A stretch of 64,000 nt of DNA from Maylandia zebra (GCF_041146795.1 NC_135176.1:261286-325285); one strand, 5' to 3'; positions 46,138 through 59,187 are shown, counted from the stretch's first letter. The notes: generated by a model from the sequence alone, not told the origin. Made by a program: numbers and translations.

Positions 46138-47550
46138 TACGACATAACAATGAATGGATAAAGTTTTACAAACTCACACACTATAAATAAAAATCTCAAG
46201 TTTACACTTTGTAGAAGCCAAAGGTTTCAGCCTGTTCAGAGCTTTGGTTTCCACTGGATCATCTCCAAACTTTAAAGCAATATATTAGTCATTGGGGAAC
46301 ATAAGAACTTTCTTTGTTTGAGCTCTTTAAAACATGTTTCAATACACCATTTTACAACTTCACAGTAAAACAAGAAGATTAATACACTACACTAGATTTC
46401 TATGTTACCAAAGCTGACATGAGCATTAAACATCAGTGTTTTAGTTTAGCTCTTGGCCTTTGTGGGGAGTTGTGGTCTCTCTCTGTGCTTTTCAGGTGGG
46501 GTCTGTCGCTCTGATGCACATATTTTGGGAGACTCACGTTGGGTTATGTCGTAGGTTTTCAAAGTGTTTCGCAGATAGGACACAGCCATGGTGGAGATTT
46601 CCTGCTAAACCATAAATCCTGAGTAACTGAGTTTAACATAATTATGTTTTTTGGACTGACTGCATTTTAAACATGACGTCAAAATATCAGTTGTGTTGTG
46701 TCCCTGGGCAGAAACTGTTAGAGGGGGATTAAACATTCACACCAAACCATTTTCTCTGTGTGCTCTTATTTTTTAAAATTCTTTGAACCTTTTGCTCTTT
46801 GACTACTCTTCTGATGGCTCTGTCATTCCCTCAGGACTTGGCTGACACGACTAGTACACGAGCTTTACATTGAAGGCCCAGAGCACCAAGATTCATGTTT
46901 TTACAAACAGAAAAAAGTTAAAATAATAGCGAAAAAAATGAGCCACGCCTTCTTGCTGTTCTGTTTACAGTGAAGGCAGGTTTAGAAAGTCGGTTCCAAG
47001 CTTTTGAAATGTAGATAAACTTAGTGAAAGTCAGAAAAACATCAAAATAAGAGAGAAATGTACAGTATCTCCAAAAGTGGCACATATACAAGCCCTCTGT
47101 CTGTCTGCCCTCACTTACCATCACCTTCTCTGTCTGGGTAATGAAAGCCAGATGTATGTGCATGAGGCCTTCGTTCACCCTCCTCCCACGCTCTAACTGT
47201 GCCTCTGTTTCTCTCTCTGGGGTTTCCTCTGCAGGCTCTATGCCTCTCTGTCCCACCACCAACTAAGCAGGAAATACTCTCGGTTCTTGGCCAGAAGGGA
47301 GGGTTCTGTTTCTAACTACTACCAGATGGAGGAATGAAGGAATGGAGAAAAAGCTATAAACTGACTGTAGCATAGCACAAAAAAGCTGAAATCGACTGGT
47401 TTCTGACTCAGTGTTAAATATTTTCAAATGTGGCTGCAAGTTTTTCTTTTGCTGCTGTGTTGACATGTTTTCTCCTCTCCCCTTCAGTTAACTGAAACAG
47501 CTAAATCCTAAAGTCATAAAACAGCCCAGCCCATAGAAATCCCCCTTTGG

Positions 47551-47631
<81 letters not shown>

Positions 47632-48626
47632 TATCAGTTCAATTCAATTTTATTTATATAGCAGCCACCTAAAGGCACTTTGTTTGGTAAGGCAAAGAAC
47701 ATAAAATAATAACCACACCTTTTTTACTTTATTCCTGTCTTGATCACAAAATTGCTTTGAAGAGAGCAGCTGACCTTTGTTTGGTTACTCATAGGCACCA
47801 AAGATATTTGGCTAAGTTTGGGAAAAGAGCACGGTTTGATTTAACGTTACCAGAAAGCTCAGTTTTCCAGGGCAGCTGGGACTGATTGTCTGAGCAATCA
47901 CCCCGTTTGAGTAGCCTGCTGGGACTGGAGACATGAGTGTGCTCAGTGCTGTGGTGTTGTAAACATTGTGAATAAATGGACACTCACCCTGCAAAGCTGC
48001 CTGTGTGTGTGCTGAGTCATTGTCACAATAGAAGCATTTATTATTTCATTTTTATGGTGATTGATTTCAAATAATCTGCTATTTTTAAATCCCTTGTCCA
48101 ACTTATTGCATCCTTAATTTTGTAAAGTTGACATTACACACTTGAAAGAGAATATTAAGCCTTAGATATCAGAGACATCAGAGTCACACAGTGGTTGAAG
48201 ATAGCAACAAAACTTAATGTTAAAAATTATTGTAAATGTGTAAAATGATAAACAGGCAATAAAGACAGAGTCACTGGTCTACTATCAGTCTGCCATCTCT
48301 CTGTGACTGAACTGGGGTCAAGTTATTTGCCAAATACATTTAAATACGATTGGCAATGACTTTATTTAAATGCTGCAGTCGTTCTACTAGCCTGTGCTCA
48401 TCTACATACCTATAAATGAATGACTTACTTTCATACGACATACTAAACAATGCAAATATATTAAATAAAACAAATTAATATTAATGTACTTAAGCTCTGC
48501 TCATAAGTGCTTTTGATTTACACATAGCACCATTTTGGGTGAGTAAAAGTAGGCACATTCAGACAGCAAGCTCACCAAAACCTTTGAAACTTGGTTTCTA
48601 GTGAAACCTTGTTGGTATGTTGTGCC
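46138..48626. other. Region without recognised gene
   Basis: Contains a (CA)n microsatellite (about 47551-47629), a short L2-like LINE tail on the minus strand (47636-47690, TTCAATTTTATTTATATAGC) and otherwise AT-rich unique-looking sequence. Short frames (for example minus 46918-47262) show no motif. Confidence 0.5.
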
Positions 48627-48630
48627 TTAA

Positions 48631-49013
48631 CCCTTGTGTGGTGTTCGTATTTTTGTTACTCAGCCAGTGTTCATGGGTCTGGTGGACCCGCTAGAGTTTT
48701 GGCTTTCCAAATTAACACTATCAAACAATTTTATGTTAAATTACTCAACAGATGTTTACTTCATCCCAATTACAAGACATATGAACAGGAAACATGGTTA
48801 ATTTTTTCCCTTTACCTTTGTTAGATCACATTTATGAATTAATGTGCTTCTCGTTTTTCTTTTATATAAAATGTTATAAATAAATCAGTTATAATCAAGT
48901 GGAGTGAGTGGAAAGACACAACACATTTACACGTGAAAAAATAATTAATTGTTTAATTTTTCTTTTGAAAAAAACTGAACACGGGTCTCACAGACCCGAA
49001 CACCATACAAGGG
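48631..49013. mobile_element. piggyBac-type MITE
   Basis: Starts CCCTTGTGTGGTGTTCG and ends CGAACACCATACAAGGG, with TTAA on both sides (48627-48630 and 49014-49017). 383 bp, no coding capacity. A small hairpin (GGGTCTGGTGGACCC, about 48676) follows the left end and GGGTCTCACAGACCC precedes the right end. Confidence 0.85.
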
Positions 49014-49481
49014 TTAAGAGGAGTAGTGTTGTGAAATGAATTTCACACTACAGACACAGTCTGTAGTGTTGTGATTTATACAACCAAGTCCCAAACAAAA
49101 GTCTTGGTCTAACATTAGGCCCCTTATCGTTTTCATTTGTGTCAGGGTAGTTCAAGTGAAGATATACATGGTTTGGAATATGATATACATGTGCATGCGT
49201 GACAGTGTTTCAGGACTTATCTGAACAAAGACAAGGACTTTTTTAGCGTGAGTCATCTATTTAAGACTTCTACTATCATGGAAAATGTCATTTCTACATC
49301 TTACTTTTGAAACAGAGATTGGAGATGCATAGAGTGACAGCCATTTCCTTCATTGCTTGTTGAGACTAAAACCCATTCATGTCCAAAATCAGTTCATTAG
49401 CATTTCCATGTAATATGTCATCACTGTACATAAACTCAAGGACTGCATCTCATGTTACTTCACTTTGGCATTCGTTTCACT

Positions 49482-51079
49482 TCATACAGTGGTCATTACT
49501 TTCAGTGAACCAGTACGGAAGCGCAAGATCTTCTTTTTAAGTGCATGTGAGGCCTTTATCTTGACAAAAGCCTTAGGCTGCAGAGGTGCTCCAGATGGAG
49601 CAAGTGTTGATGGGAGGGAAAGTCTTGGGGGTAATTGCTGTGGCCAAACCAGACCACCACTTTCATCTGAATCACTGGACAATGAGCTGGAATCTGGAGA
49701 GTCAGCCTCACTCATGCTCGACTCAGACTCTACCTGACCTGCGTGAGAATAATCATCGGTGGCCTGACACAGTTGCGTTTGGTCCCTTTCCAACTGAAAC
49801 TCCATGTGCTGATGATGGTGGAAATGGTGCGAGGTTGTGGGGTAAGCATATGATGCGTGTGTAGGACGGGGTTTACGTGTGCGCCTAAGACAGCAGTTTT
49901 GGTTGCTTTGCACAGGTATTGTCACAGGTGGCTGATCAGCTTCATCTTGGCTGAGCTCCAAAGTGGACAGCGAGCGCCTGTAGCTACCGCTACTTTGTTG
50001 CTGCTTTTTGCTTCTGGGTTGATTACCGCGGCTTCCCCTTCCAGCGTTCCCACTTCCACTACCATCCTTCTCGACTGTATTAAACTTGCGCTCTGGAAAC
50101 CTTTGTAAGCTATTCTCTGACTGAGACCTGCACGCCTTCTTCCCTGGCTTTCTGCTGGCACCACCTCTGTCTTCATTTGATCGACATTTCTTTGGGCCTC
50201 CTCTGTACCTTGGGGGTTGGATATGAAAAGCCGTGGGTTGCTGCTCCTGATGATAGAGTCTTTCTGGAGAATATGCACATCGGTTGGATTTGGACACCCC
50301 AGGACCTTTGTGGTGGTTGGTGTGGTGATGTGCATAAGCTCGGTTGGAGGTCCGACAAGGCTGACCCGGAATATACTCGGCACTGACCAGATGATCTTCG
50401 GGAGAAGATGGTTGAGTAGACTTTGCTGCTGCTGCTGCTGCTGGAGGCGACTGGTACTTGGGGAGACGTTGGGATAAGTCAGGCTCAGTAGTGCTGGAGT
50501 CTGGTTGGACATCTTTACCATGTGGATAGTCAAGCAGCGTCATGGAGGCTTGCCTGGGTTTGGTATAAAGCCCCTTTTGCTGAAGATGATATGGGAGTGG
50601 GGGATCTTCAGTAGGCCCTATCCTAAGGTATTGCTCCTGATCTAGGTTAAGGCCAGCCTCTGAAGCAATTCCTTCTGACCACTGGGAGGGTGCAATGATC
50701 TCTTGAGCCAACTCCTGTTTTGGTAAATGTTGTTCATCCTTTTGGCATAAACTACTCTGCCTTACCACGTTAACAACTCGGGCATCATGTGCCAGGCTCG
50801 TACGAGGCTTTGAGGGCCGTGTGGGTAGAGTTCGTCGTTGAATCACTCCAAATATGTAAGTCTCAACCTTTTGGGTTTGTTGATAATCATACAGACTGGG
50901 GTCAACTTCTTTCAATTTCCCTAAAGCACCGGTAACGATGGCATGTCTTGTCAGGGTGGACATGTATGTTTTTTTTGTCTCTTTCTCACCACTCCCCTCG
51001 GGGGCTGAGAGGGAACATGAGGTCACGGGGTAGCAATTCATTTCAGAAGATCCATTTTCCTTGGCTACACGGGCTTTCC
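49482..51079 (-). CDS. dact3: Dapper/DACT family protein (DACT3-like), terminal exon
   Basis: Acceptor TTTTTGTTAG on the minus strand opens an exon coding for about 531 residues, ending at TGA (49482-49484). Dapper proteins bind Dishevelled and modulate Wnt signalling. Visible: VETYIFGVIQRRTLPTRPSK (family YI-RR-KPRTS block), an alanine run (PPAAAAAAKS), LVSAEYIPGQ, KKACRSQSENSL, SESSMSEADSPDSSSLSSDS leading into GGLVWPQQLPPRL, and the C-terminal FVKIKASHALKKKILRFR followed by a tail ending KVMTTV, a PDZ-binding motif. The SSSDSD-GGLVWPQQL and RSQSE blocks favour DACT3 over DACT1 and DACT2. The exon starts in the phase left by 59197-59323. The usual SGFYE serine-rich block expected near the start of this exon is not evident. 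Confidence 0.88.
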
Positions 51080-52373
51080 CTAACAAAAATAAAAAGCAGA
51101 GGTAATACATATGATCATTCTGATGTCAGTTCTCACTTTAATGAACATTTACCTGTAATTATGAATCTTGACCATTGCAGATAAAAATGAAAAACTATGG
51201 ACCAGTGTGACACTTATAATTGATACACAAACAATACAGTAGTTTTCACTCAATAATCTATTAACCTTATTAGAGGAATAATATGCCTAGACTCTTCCAT
51301 GTGCTTAAACTGCAAGGATTTAAAATAAAACGTCAGTGTGATAACCATTAAACATGTCTACACCAATGTTTTGTCTTTATTTTACAGCCATAAGCTAAAT
51401 TTTCAGGTGTCAAGAAAGGCTAGGGTTAGACCTAGGATATGACACCTTTTATGTGCAGTAACTTGAAAAAGGCACCTTTCCACAAGAGTGGAATTATTAG
51501 AAAACCGATAAAACATCGGCTACTGTCTGTCGCTCTATGTTATAGATGTGAAACTGAACTGCTTATGAAAATATGATACAATTACAGTTCTAAGAAAAGT
51601 TGGCATGTATGTCAAATGTAAATTAAAAACAGAATCTTATAAATCTATAGTTTATTCATAATAGAAAATAGAAAAGAGGTCATTTTGAAGTTGATGGCAG
51701 CAACACTCGACAAATGGGACAGGGCCGTGTTCTCCTTTTAACAACAGTCCACCAGTTTCTAGGAATAAATTTCCTCATCACTATGGGGTTAAACTTATCT
51801 GAAAGGGCTCACAAATGTGTATGACATGATCCACAAACACAAGCTAAGATTTACAAATGCAATGATTTGTGAGTCATTTTGAATACTTGCAAACTTGTGC
51901 TTCAGTCCGATGACAAATACAAAACAATCTGAATGTATGTAAATCGATTTTACAAATCCATAAATAAAAACCTGAACAACTAGAGCTGTTCAACTTCACA
52001 AGCCTGGTCATTTTTTTTTCAAAATGCTTCCTGTGGATAGCTCGTCCTTCCTCCATCATACACACCAACAAATATATTGATCAATTATAGATTAATGCAG
52101 AGGTTCCCAAAGTGTGGGGCGCGCCCCCTAGGCGGGGCACAGCGCCATTGCAGGCGGGGGCACAGTATGAAAAGAAAAAAACAAAACAAAGAAAGAATGT
52201 TTGGACACTGCTAGCGTAATGGACAGGTTTTTGACGGGGCTCCCACACAAACGCAAAGCAGGAGATGAAGCATCGCCAAATTTGTTTACAAACAACTTCC
52301 TTCCAAGCCAAAGACTAGAAAATATGGTGAAGCATATCTTCCCTTTGGCTTCACCTGCACAAGTGCCGAGGTA

Positions 52374-53977
52374 CAGTGGGGCAAAAAAGTATTTAGTCAG
52401 CCACCGATTGTGCAAGTTCCCCCACTTAAAATGATGACAGAGGTCAGTAATTTGCACCAGAGGTACACTTCAACTGTGAGAGACAGAATGTGAAAAAAAA
52501 AATCCATGAATCCACATGGTAGGATTTGTAAAGAATTTATTCGTAAATCAGGGTGGAAAATAAGTATTTGGTCAATAACAAAAATACAACTCAATACTTT
52601 GTAACATAACCTTTGTTGGCAATAACAGAGGTCAAACGTTTACTATAGGTCTTTACCAGGTTTGCACACACAGTAGCTGGTATTTTGGCCCATTCCTCCA
52701 TGCAGATCTTCTCGAGAGCAGTGATGTTTTGGGGCTGTCGCCGAGCAACACGGACTTTCAACTCCCGCCACAGATTTTCTATGGGGTTGAGGTCTGGAGA
52801 CTGGCTAGGCCACTCCAGGACTTTCAAATGCTTCTTACGGAGCCACTCCTTTGTTGCCCGAGCGGTGTGTTTTGGATCATTGTCATGTTGGAAGACCCAG
52901 CCTCGTTTCATCTTCAAAGTTCTCACTGATGGAAGGAGGTTTTGGCTCAAAATCTCACGATACATGGCCCCATTCATTCTGTCCTTAACACGGATCAGTC
53001 GTCCTGTCCCCTTGGCAGAAAAACAGCCCCATAGCATGATGTTTCCACCCCCATGCTTCACAGTAGGTATGGTGTTCTTGGGATGCAACTCAGTATTCTT
53101 CTTCCTCCAAACACGACGAGTTGAGTTTATACCAAAAAGTTCTACTTTGGTTTCATCTGACCACATGACATTCTCCCAATCCTCTGCTGTATCATCCATG
53201 TGCTCTCTGGCAAACTTCAGACGGGCCTGGACGTGCACTGGCTTCAGCAGCGGAACACGTCTGGCACTGCGGGATTTGATTCCCTGCCGTTGTAGTGTGT
53301 TACTGATGGTGACCTTTGTTACTTTGGTCCCAGCTCTCTGCAGGTCATTCACCAGGTCCCCCCGTGTGGTTCTGGGATCTTTGCTCACCGTTCTCATGAT
53401 CATTTTGACCCCACGGGATGAGATCTTGCGTGGAGCCCCAGATCGAGGGAGATTCTCAGTGGTCTTGTATGTCTTCCATTTTCTGATGATTGCTCCCACA
53501 GTTGATTTTTTCACACCAAGCTGCTTGCCTATTGTAGATTCACTCTTCCCAGTCTGGTGCAGGTCTACAATACTTTTCCTGGTGTCCTTCGAAAGCTCTT
53601 TGGTCTTGGCCATGGCGGCGTTTGGAGTCTGACTGTTTGAGGCTGTGGACAGGTGTCTTTTATACAGATGATGAGTTCAAACAGGTGCCATTCATACAGG
53701 TAACGAGTGGGGGACAGAAAAGCTTCTTACAGAAGACGTTACAGGTCTGTGAGAGCCAGAGATTTTCCTTGTTTGAGGTGACCAAATACTTATTTTCCAC
53801 CCTGATTTACGAATAAATTCTTTACAAATCCTACCATGTGAATTCATGGATTTTTTTTCACATTCTGTCTCTCACAGTTGAAGTGTACCTCTGGTGCAAA
53901 TTACTGACCTCTGTCATCATTTTAAGTGGGGGAACTTGCACAATCGGTGGCTGACTAAATACTTTTTTGCCCCACTG
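52374..53977 (-). mobile_element. Complete Tc1-like transposon with intact transposase
   Basis: 1604 bp, flanked by TA (52372-52373 and 53978-53979). Terminal inverted repeats start CAGTGGGGCAAAAAAGTATT and extend for about 205 bp at each end with only a couple of differences visible by eye. The single transposase gene is open. This is the expected structure of a full Tc1/mariner element. The closeness of the two ends suggests a recent insertion. Confidence 0.95.
52591..53613 (-). CDS. Tc1-like transposase, 340 aa, apparently intact
   Basis: Full-length frame from ATG (53613) to stop. Cuts and pastes the element at TA dinucleotides in the nucleus. Residues 1-115 form the paired-like helix-turn-helix pair ([20 protein letters not shown], and [20 protein letters not shown]). 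The DDE catalytic residues are D153 (MWSDETK), D244 (FQHDNDPKH) and E279 (LNPIENLW), giving the DD34E spacing of Tc1 elements. The length of 340 equals the usual Tc1 length, and the [11 protein letters not shown] glycine-rich box is present. No stop or frameshift. Whether it is active cannot be told from sequence alone. Confidence 0.95.
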   Translation of the reverse strand: MAKTKELSKDTRKSIVDLHQTGKSESTIGKQLGVKKSTVGAIIRKWKTYKTTENLPRSGAPRKISSRGVKMIMRTVSKDPRTTRGDLVNDLQRAGTKVTKVTISNTLQRQGIKSRSARRVPLLKPVHVQARLKFAREHMDDTAEDWENVMWSDETKVELFGINSTRRVWRKKNTELHPKNTIPTVKHGGGNIMLWGCFSAKGTGRLIRVKDRMNGAMYREILSQNLLPSVRTLKMKRGWVFQHDNDPKHTARATKEWLRKKHLKVLEWPSQSPDLNPIENLWRELKVRVARRQPQNITALEKICMEEWAKIPATVCANLVKTYSKRLTSVIANKGYVTKY

Positions 53978-54657
53978 TAGGTCTCTGCCACAGAATTAGT
54001 TTTTCCTGCGTCGGGAGCAGCGCTGGGCTCTCAAACTCACGGACAAACAGTACCCCACATTTTTAGTTCACAAACACTTTTTGTAATGACTAACTACACC
54101 TGACATTTTGGAGATGTTAGCTCTGTATACAGTAAAGTTACAGTGGGATACAAATAACATCAGGCTGATCCTGCCATAATTTGTTTCCCCGGTTCAAATC
54201 ACAGACAAACAGGATCCCACAGCTGTTTATGTTTTTGAAACCATTTTGCACAGAGAGGCATTTTTGAAAAATGTATTAATAGAAATGTTGAATATTATTA
54301 CACAGGAAAAAACAACTACACGTAAAATAATCACACCGTGACGCCTCTGCTTTTGTAAATGGAAGGACAGTAACTGCGTGTGTGTATGTAAGCCTGTAAA
54401 ACCTGCAGATAGTCAGATTAACAATAACAGTATTTTGGCTCTATCTGCCATTGTAGAAATTCATCTCATGTAAACAATAAGATTGCTCTTGTAAAACAAA
54501 GGGGGGCTTAACCAAAAAAGTTTGGGAATCACTGGTAAATGTATGTAATTGTGTCCCTGCATAGGAGAACACAGCATGACTGCACATCCCTGTGGCTTAT
54601 CTTTGTCAAGTAAATGAAGTGAATGCATGCTAGCTTTCTGTAAGCACTATGAATATA

Positions 54658-56221
54658 CAGTGGCTTGCAAAAGTATTCAGCCCCCTTGAACTTTCCCACA
54701 TTTTGTCACATTACAGCCACAAACATGAATCAATGTTATTGGAATTCCACGTGAAAGACCAACACAAAGTGGTGCACACGTGAGAAGTGGAACGAAAATC
54801 AGACATGATTCCAAACATTTGTTACAAATAAATAACTGCAAAGTGGGGTGTGCGTAATTATTCAGCCCCCTTTGGTCTGAGTGCAGTCAGTTGCACATAG
54901 ACGTTGCCTGATGAGTGCTAATGACTAAACAGAGTGCACCTGTGTGTAATCTAATGTCAGTACAAATACAGCTGCTCTGTGACGGCCTCAGAGGTTGTCT
55001 AAGAGAATATTGGGAGCAACAACACCATGAAGTCCAAAGAACACAGCAGACAGGTCAGAGATAAAGTTATTGGCTACAAAAAGATTTCCCAAGCCTTGAA
55101 CATCCACGGAGCACTGTTCAAGCCATCATTCAGAAATGGAAGGAGTATGGCACAACTGTAAACCTACCAAGACAAGGCCGTCCACCTAAACTCACAGGCC
55201 GAACAAGGAGAGCGCTGATCAGAAATGCAGCCAAGAGGCCCATGGTGACTCTGGACGAGCTGCAGAGATCTACAGCTCAGGTGGGGGAATCTGTCCACAG
55301 GACAACTATTAGTCGTGCACTGCACAAAGTTGTCCTTTATGGAAGAGTGGCAAGAAGAAAGCCATTGTTAACAGAAAACCATAAGAAGTCCAGTTTGCAG
55401 TTTGCCACAAGCCATGTGGGGGACACAGCAAACATGTGGAGGAAGCTGCTCTGGTCAGATGAGACCAAAATGGAACTTTTTGGCCAAAATGCAAAACGCT
55501 ATGTGTGGAAAACTAACACTGCACATCACTCTGAACACACCATCCCCACTGTCAGATATGGTGGTGGCAGCATCATGCTCTGGGGGGGCTTCTCTTCAGC
55601 AGGGACAGGGAAGCTGGTCAGAGTTGATGGGAAGATGGATGGAGCCAAATACAGGGCAGTCTTGGAAGAAAACCTGTTGGAGTCTGCAAAAGACTTGAGA
55701 CTGGGGCGGAGCTTCAGCTTCCAGCAGGACAACGACCCTAAACATAAAGCCAGGGCAACAATGGGATGGTTTAAAACAAAACATATCCATGTGTTAGACT
55801 GGCCCAGTCAAAGTCCAGATCTAAATCCAATCCAGAATCTGTGGCAAGACCTGAAAACTGCTGTTCACAAACGCTGTGCATCTAATCTGACTGAGCTGGA
55901 GCTGTTTTGCAAAGAAGAATGAGCAAAGATTTCAGTCTGTAGATGTGCAAAGCTGGTAGAGACAGACCCTAAAAGACTGGCAGCTGGAACTGCAGCAAAA
56001 GGTGGTTCTACAAAGTATCGACTCAGGGGGCTGAATAATTACGCACACCCCACTTTGCAGTTATTTATTTGTAAAAAATGTTTGGAATCATGTCTGATTT
56101 TCGTTCCACTTCTCACGTGTGCACCACTTTGTGTTGGTCTTAACATTGATTCATGTTTGTGGCTGTAATGTGACAAAATGTGGGAAAGTTCAAGGGGGCC
56201 GAATACCCTTGCAAGCAACTG
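54658..56221 (+). mobile_element. Second Tc1-like transposon, inactivated
   Basis: Starts CAGTGGCTTGCAAAAGTATT and ends CTTGCAAGCAACTG, with TA on each side (54656-54657 and 56222-56223). Inverted repeats of about 200 bp match well except for the outer 20 bases and a deletion in the right copy. Different family from the Tc1 at 52374. Confidence 0.92.
55027..55990 (+). pseudogene. Degenerate Tc1-like transposase
   Basis: The gene begins at ATG 55027 (MKSKEHSRQVRDKVIG) but shifts frame in the DNA-binding domain. The longest frame (55242-55922) has LLWSDETKMELFG and FQQDNDPKHKARA, with the first two catalytic aspartates, but NPIQNLW where NPIENLW is expected, so the third catalytic residue is changed from E to Q. 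A TGA at 55920-55922 ends the frame where EEWAKI is expected. The enzyme is dead by several independent lesions. Confidence 0.9.
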
Positions 56222-57204
56222 TAGGTATGATCCAGCTAACTGTAGCTGAACTTTACTACTGTTTAGACTTAATCAGTTTTGCTTATTCCACTGCACTGTA
56301 CTGAAACAACAAGCAAAAAAACCCAAACACAATGAATGTGGCATATGTAATTCTAAAATTTGTCAATTTTTGTTTACTACAAATCTTTCTCCTACACAGC
56401 AAAATCTCCAGTACTGATTTTCAAACACTGGAATATTTCTAACATTTTGAGTTATGTTCCAGTGTTAGAAAATCAACACTGCTCAGTGTTAGTCATTGTT
56501 AATCTTCAAAACTGACTAGGTTACTTTTAAAAATATAACACTATCAAAAGTGTTCATTTAACACTCAGAGGAGTGGACTCATATAGACACTCTCTAGTGT
56601 CACTTTAAGAATAACAAAAATCACACAGCAAAATCTCCAGTTTTAAAGACTAAAATGGAGTGAAATCACCTGTTTAAAGCTGAGGTGTGTCAAATGATCA
56701 TTTACCATATCGTCCATTTCTTCTGACAGTGGCACCCAAGATGGCTGAAATAATTTGGGTTGTATTATGCATCAGTTCAAAGCACTAATTAGTGTTTACT
56801 GGCTAATACAGTGCAGTGGGAAGCAAAGGATGTTACAAGGTGGCAGCCAGGGAAACACTCTGAAGGTCAACATGAATATGAAAATGGGCTCTTCCTGTGT
56901 GTTTTACTAGTTTACTAGTAATTAAGACACATTTTAAGAGTTGTACTACATGTTTAAATTGGGAAATAAAGTCATTTTTATACATATGTGTATACATTTT
57001 CCTTATGAATTAAATTTTACTTTTTCAGGGTTTTACTCAGTCATATCTCCTCCACCGACGAAATCAGGTAGTTTTTTCTGAAAAATATTATTTCCTGACC
57101 CTGCCATTTGTCCAAAACGCCTGCAAACCTGTTGATGTCAATTTGTTTTGTGATACGGTGACCCCGTTCAGTCCTTCTGAACTGAGTCGTTAATGGGTCT
57201 CTCT

Positions 57205-57236
<32 letters not shown>

Positions 57237-59005
57237 TGTTTTTTGTTCATTTAGCAAGACTATATCTGTATAAAAGGCCCCAAGTTCAAAGGATAATTCT
57301 ATTTGAGTTCTTATACAGGTGTTTGTAAGTTTATATACTGTTCATTTAATGTTTAACCTTCTGTTAGTTTGAGCCAGCCCACCGTCTGGTGACGTCATCC
57401 AGTTAGTAAGGTGGCCAGTTTAGTGTCGGACGAGAGGTGGATTTGTCGATGGGATGTGATGTGTGCGTGAATAATAACAAACCACACACGCACACCCGTG
57501 TTTAGAGCCACAGGAACTGAGTCGTGAGAATAAAGTGCCTCAAACCAAACCTCAAGCTGTTTCTTCTGTACTCTGGGACAATTTGGCCTTCAGTGGTGTT
57601 CTGGCCGACACACCAGGGTGACCATAGTGCTAAAGAAGGAATCAGTGCCATAATGCTGTGTATTTCTGATACCTCCACTACAATATCTGTTTTTGGCTTA
57701 GTTGAAGAGGATGGTGTGAGATTATAGCATATTCTTAGATTGCTATTGATATTACTGATTATGCTTTTGCACACTAGTAATTCTCTTCGCATCTATTTTC
57801 CAGTCATGGTTGTGAGTCTACTAGTCTCATGCATATAACAAACGAAGACCTGTAAAATCATTCTGTCTTCGTTAAAAGTAAACTGTGGTACTTACACAGA
57901 TTAGGCCTAATGACCAGCTGCCAATTATGTTGTGTTGGTCCCCGTGTTGCTGCCAAAACAGCAAACATCTGTGATGCACTGTGATTCTGACACCTTTCTA
58001 TCAGAACCAGCATGAACTTTTTTCTGCAATGTGAGCTACTCTGTTGTGTGTTGGATCAAAGCACACGGCCCAGCCACTGTTCCCCACATGCATCAATGAG
58101 CCTTGGCTGTCGCTGTCACTGGATCACCACTATTACTGTTACTGAGGTGTCAGTACTGGTAAACAGTCCCACAAGAGCTGCAGTTTTGGAGATGCTTATT
58201 GGAAAAACTGACCTTTAAGTGTTTGAAGGGCGGAGCCCAAAGGAAGCGGGGTATTAATGTGATTGGTCACTTGATGGACCAGTGTACCTCAGTTTGTGGC
58301 AGTAACATTGAGCTCTGTTAGAAACCATATTTCTTTACATTTTGGAAAATGAAGTTAGCCAAATTAACTGTCAACACGTATTGTTTTCTGTGTAGCAGTG
58401 GAAACGCTGACAGCTGTTACTGGATTACTTTAATGGTAAACTAGAGGTTTTTCTTTGTTTGGGCACTGCTGTCCGAAAAGTCTAAATTCAGTTGATTGGT
58501 GCGTGCAGGATTCAGCTTCAAGAGCAGGGAGTTACTGCAGGAGTGTGCATCTGTTGCAGTGTTCACAAAGCAGACACTGTCGCATGCAACATGGCTTGTT
58601 TGCACGCGTAGCTGTTGAGCTCTACACTTGTTGAATTAGCACAATGTGCTGTTGATTTCTTTCCCGTGTGGAACTTTTGACATTAATAGAATTTCATGCT
58701 CCCATGATAAATCTAAATTACTCACAAATGCATGCTTTTGTGAGTAATCTACACACAAATACAAAGTAATTCAAACACATGGAAAAATGTAGCCTTAATT
58801 CCATAATGCCCCAGTTTGAATTTGACCTGTGACCCTTTGCTGCATGTCTTTCCCGCCCTCTCTTTTCTGTCTATTCTTCACTCCTAAACTGTCAATAAAT
58901 GAAAATAAATAAATGATTTTAAAACTTACACAAATGATTGTATTTTTCAATCTTAGTTTCCAGTTCTGGATCATATAATAGAGATTTGTGAGCCTTTCAA
59001 TGTAA

Positions 59006-59187
59006 TAATGTATACTTTATTGATCCCCTTTATTGGGGAAATTCACTCAGTGAAGCAGTGGGCAGCTATTGGGCGCCCGGTGAGCAGTGTGTAGGGACGG
59101 TACCTTACTCAGGGGTACCTCAGGGTAGCTGTTCAGTGGATTCGAACCATGGGGCCACCACTCTACCTACTGAGCTATCCCTGCCCT
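59006..59187 (-). mobile_element. tRNA-derived SINE at the splice donor of a DACT3 exon
   Basis: On the minus strand it starts GGGCAGGGATAGCTCAGTAGG with an A box (TAGCTCAGTAGG, 59167-59178) and a B box (GGTTCGAATCC, 59138-59148), the internal pol III promoter of tRNA-derived SINEs. It ends with AAAGGGGATCAATAAAGTA, a LINE-like tail. Its 5' end is about 10 bases into the intron after the DACT exon donor. Confidence 0.85.

Larger units (their letters stand above)
52098..54534. mobile_element. hAT element interrupted by a Tc1 element
   Basis: It starts CAGAGGTTCCCAAAGTG and ends GTTTGGGAATCACTG, close to the ends of 22979-23577. Internal sequence 52240-52370 matches that copy in reverse complement and may code for a piece of a hAT transposase (FLTGLPHKRKAGDEA). 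Without the Tc1 it is about 830 bp. The flanking duplication is not clear. Confidence 0.75.

Noticed and set aside
49922..50533. 203-codon frame on the minus strand within the DACT3-like exon
   Set aside because: It is in another frame of the same coding strand; the DACT frame has clear family motifs.
52685..53632. 315-codon open frame on the plus strand
   Set aside because: It is antisense to the intact Tc1 transposase and has no domain of its own.
59164..59178. True tRNA gene at the A and B boxes
   Set aside because: The tRNA-like head lacks a foldable anticodon arm as read and continues into a SINE body with a LINE-like tail.
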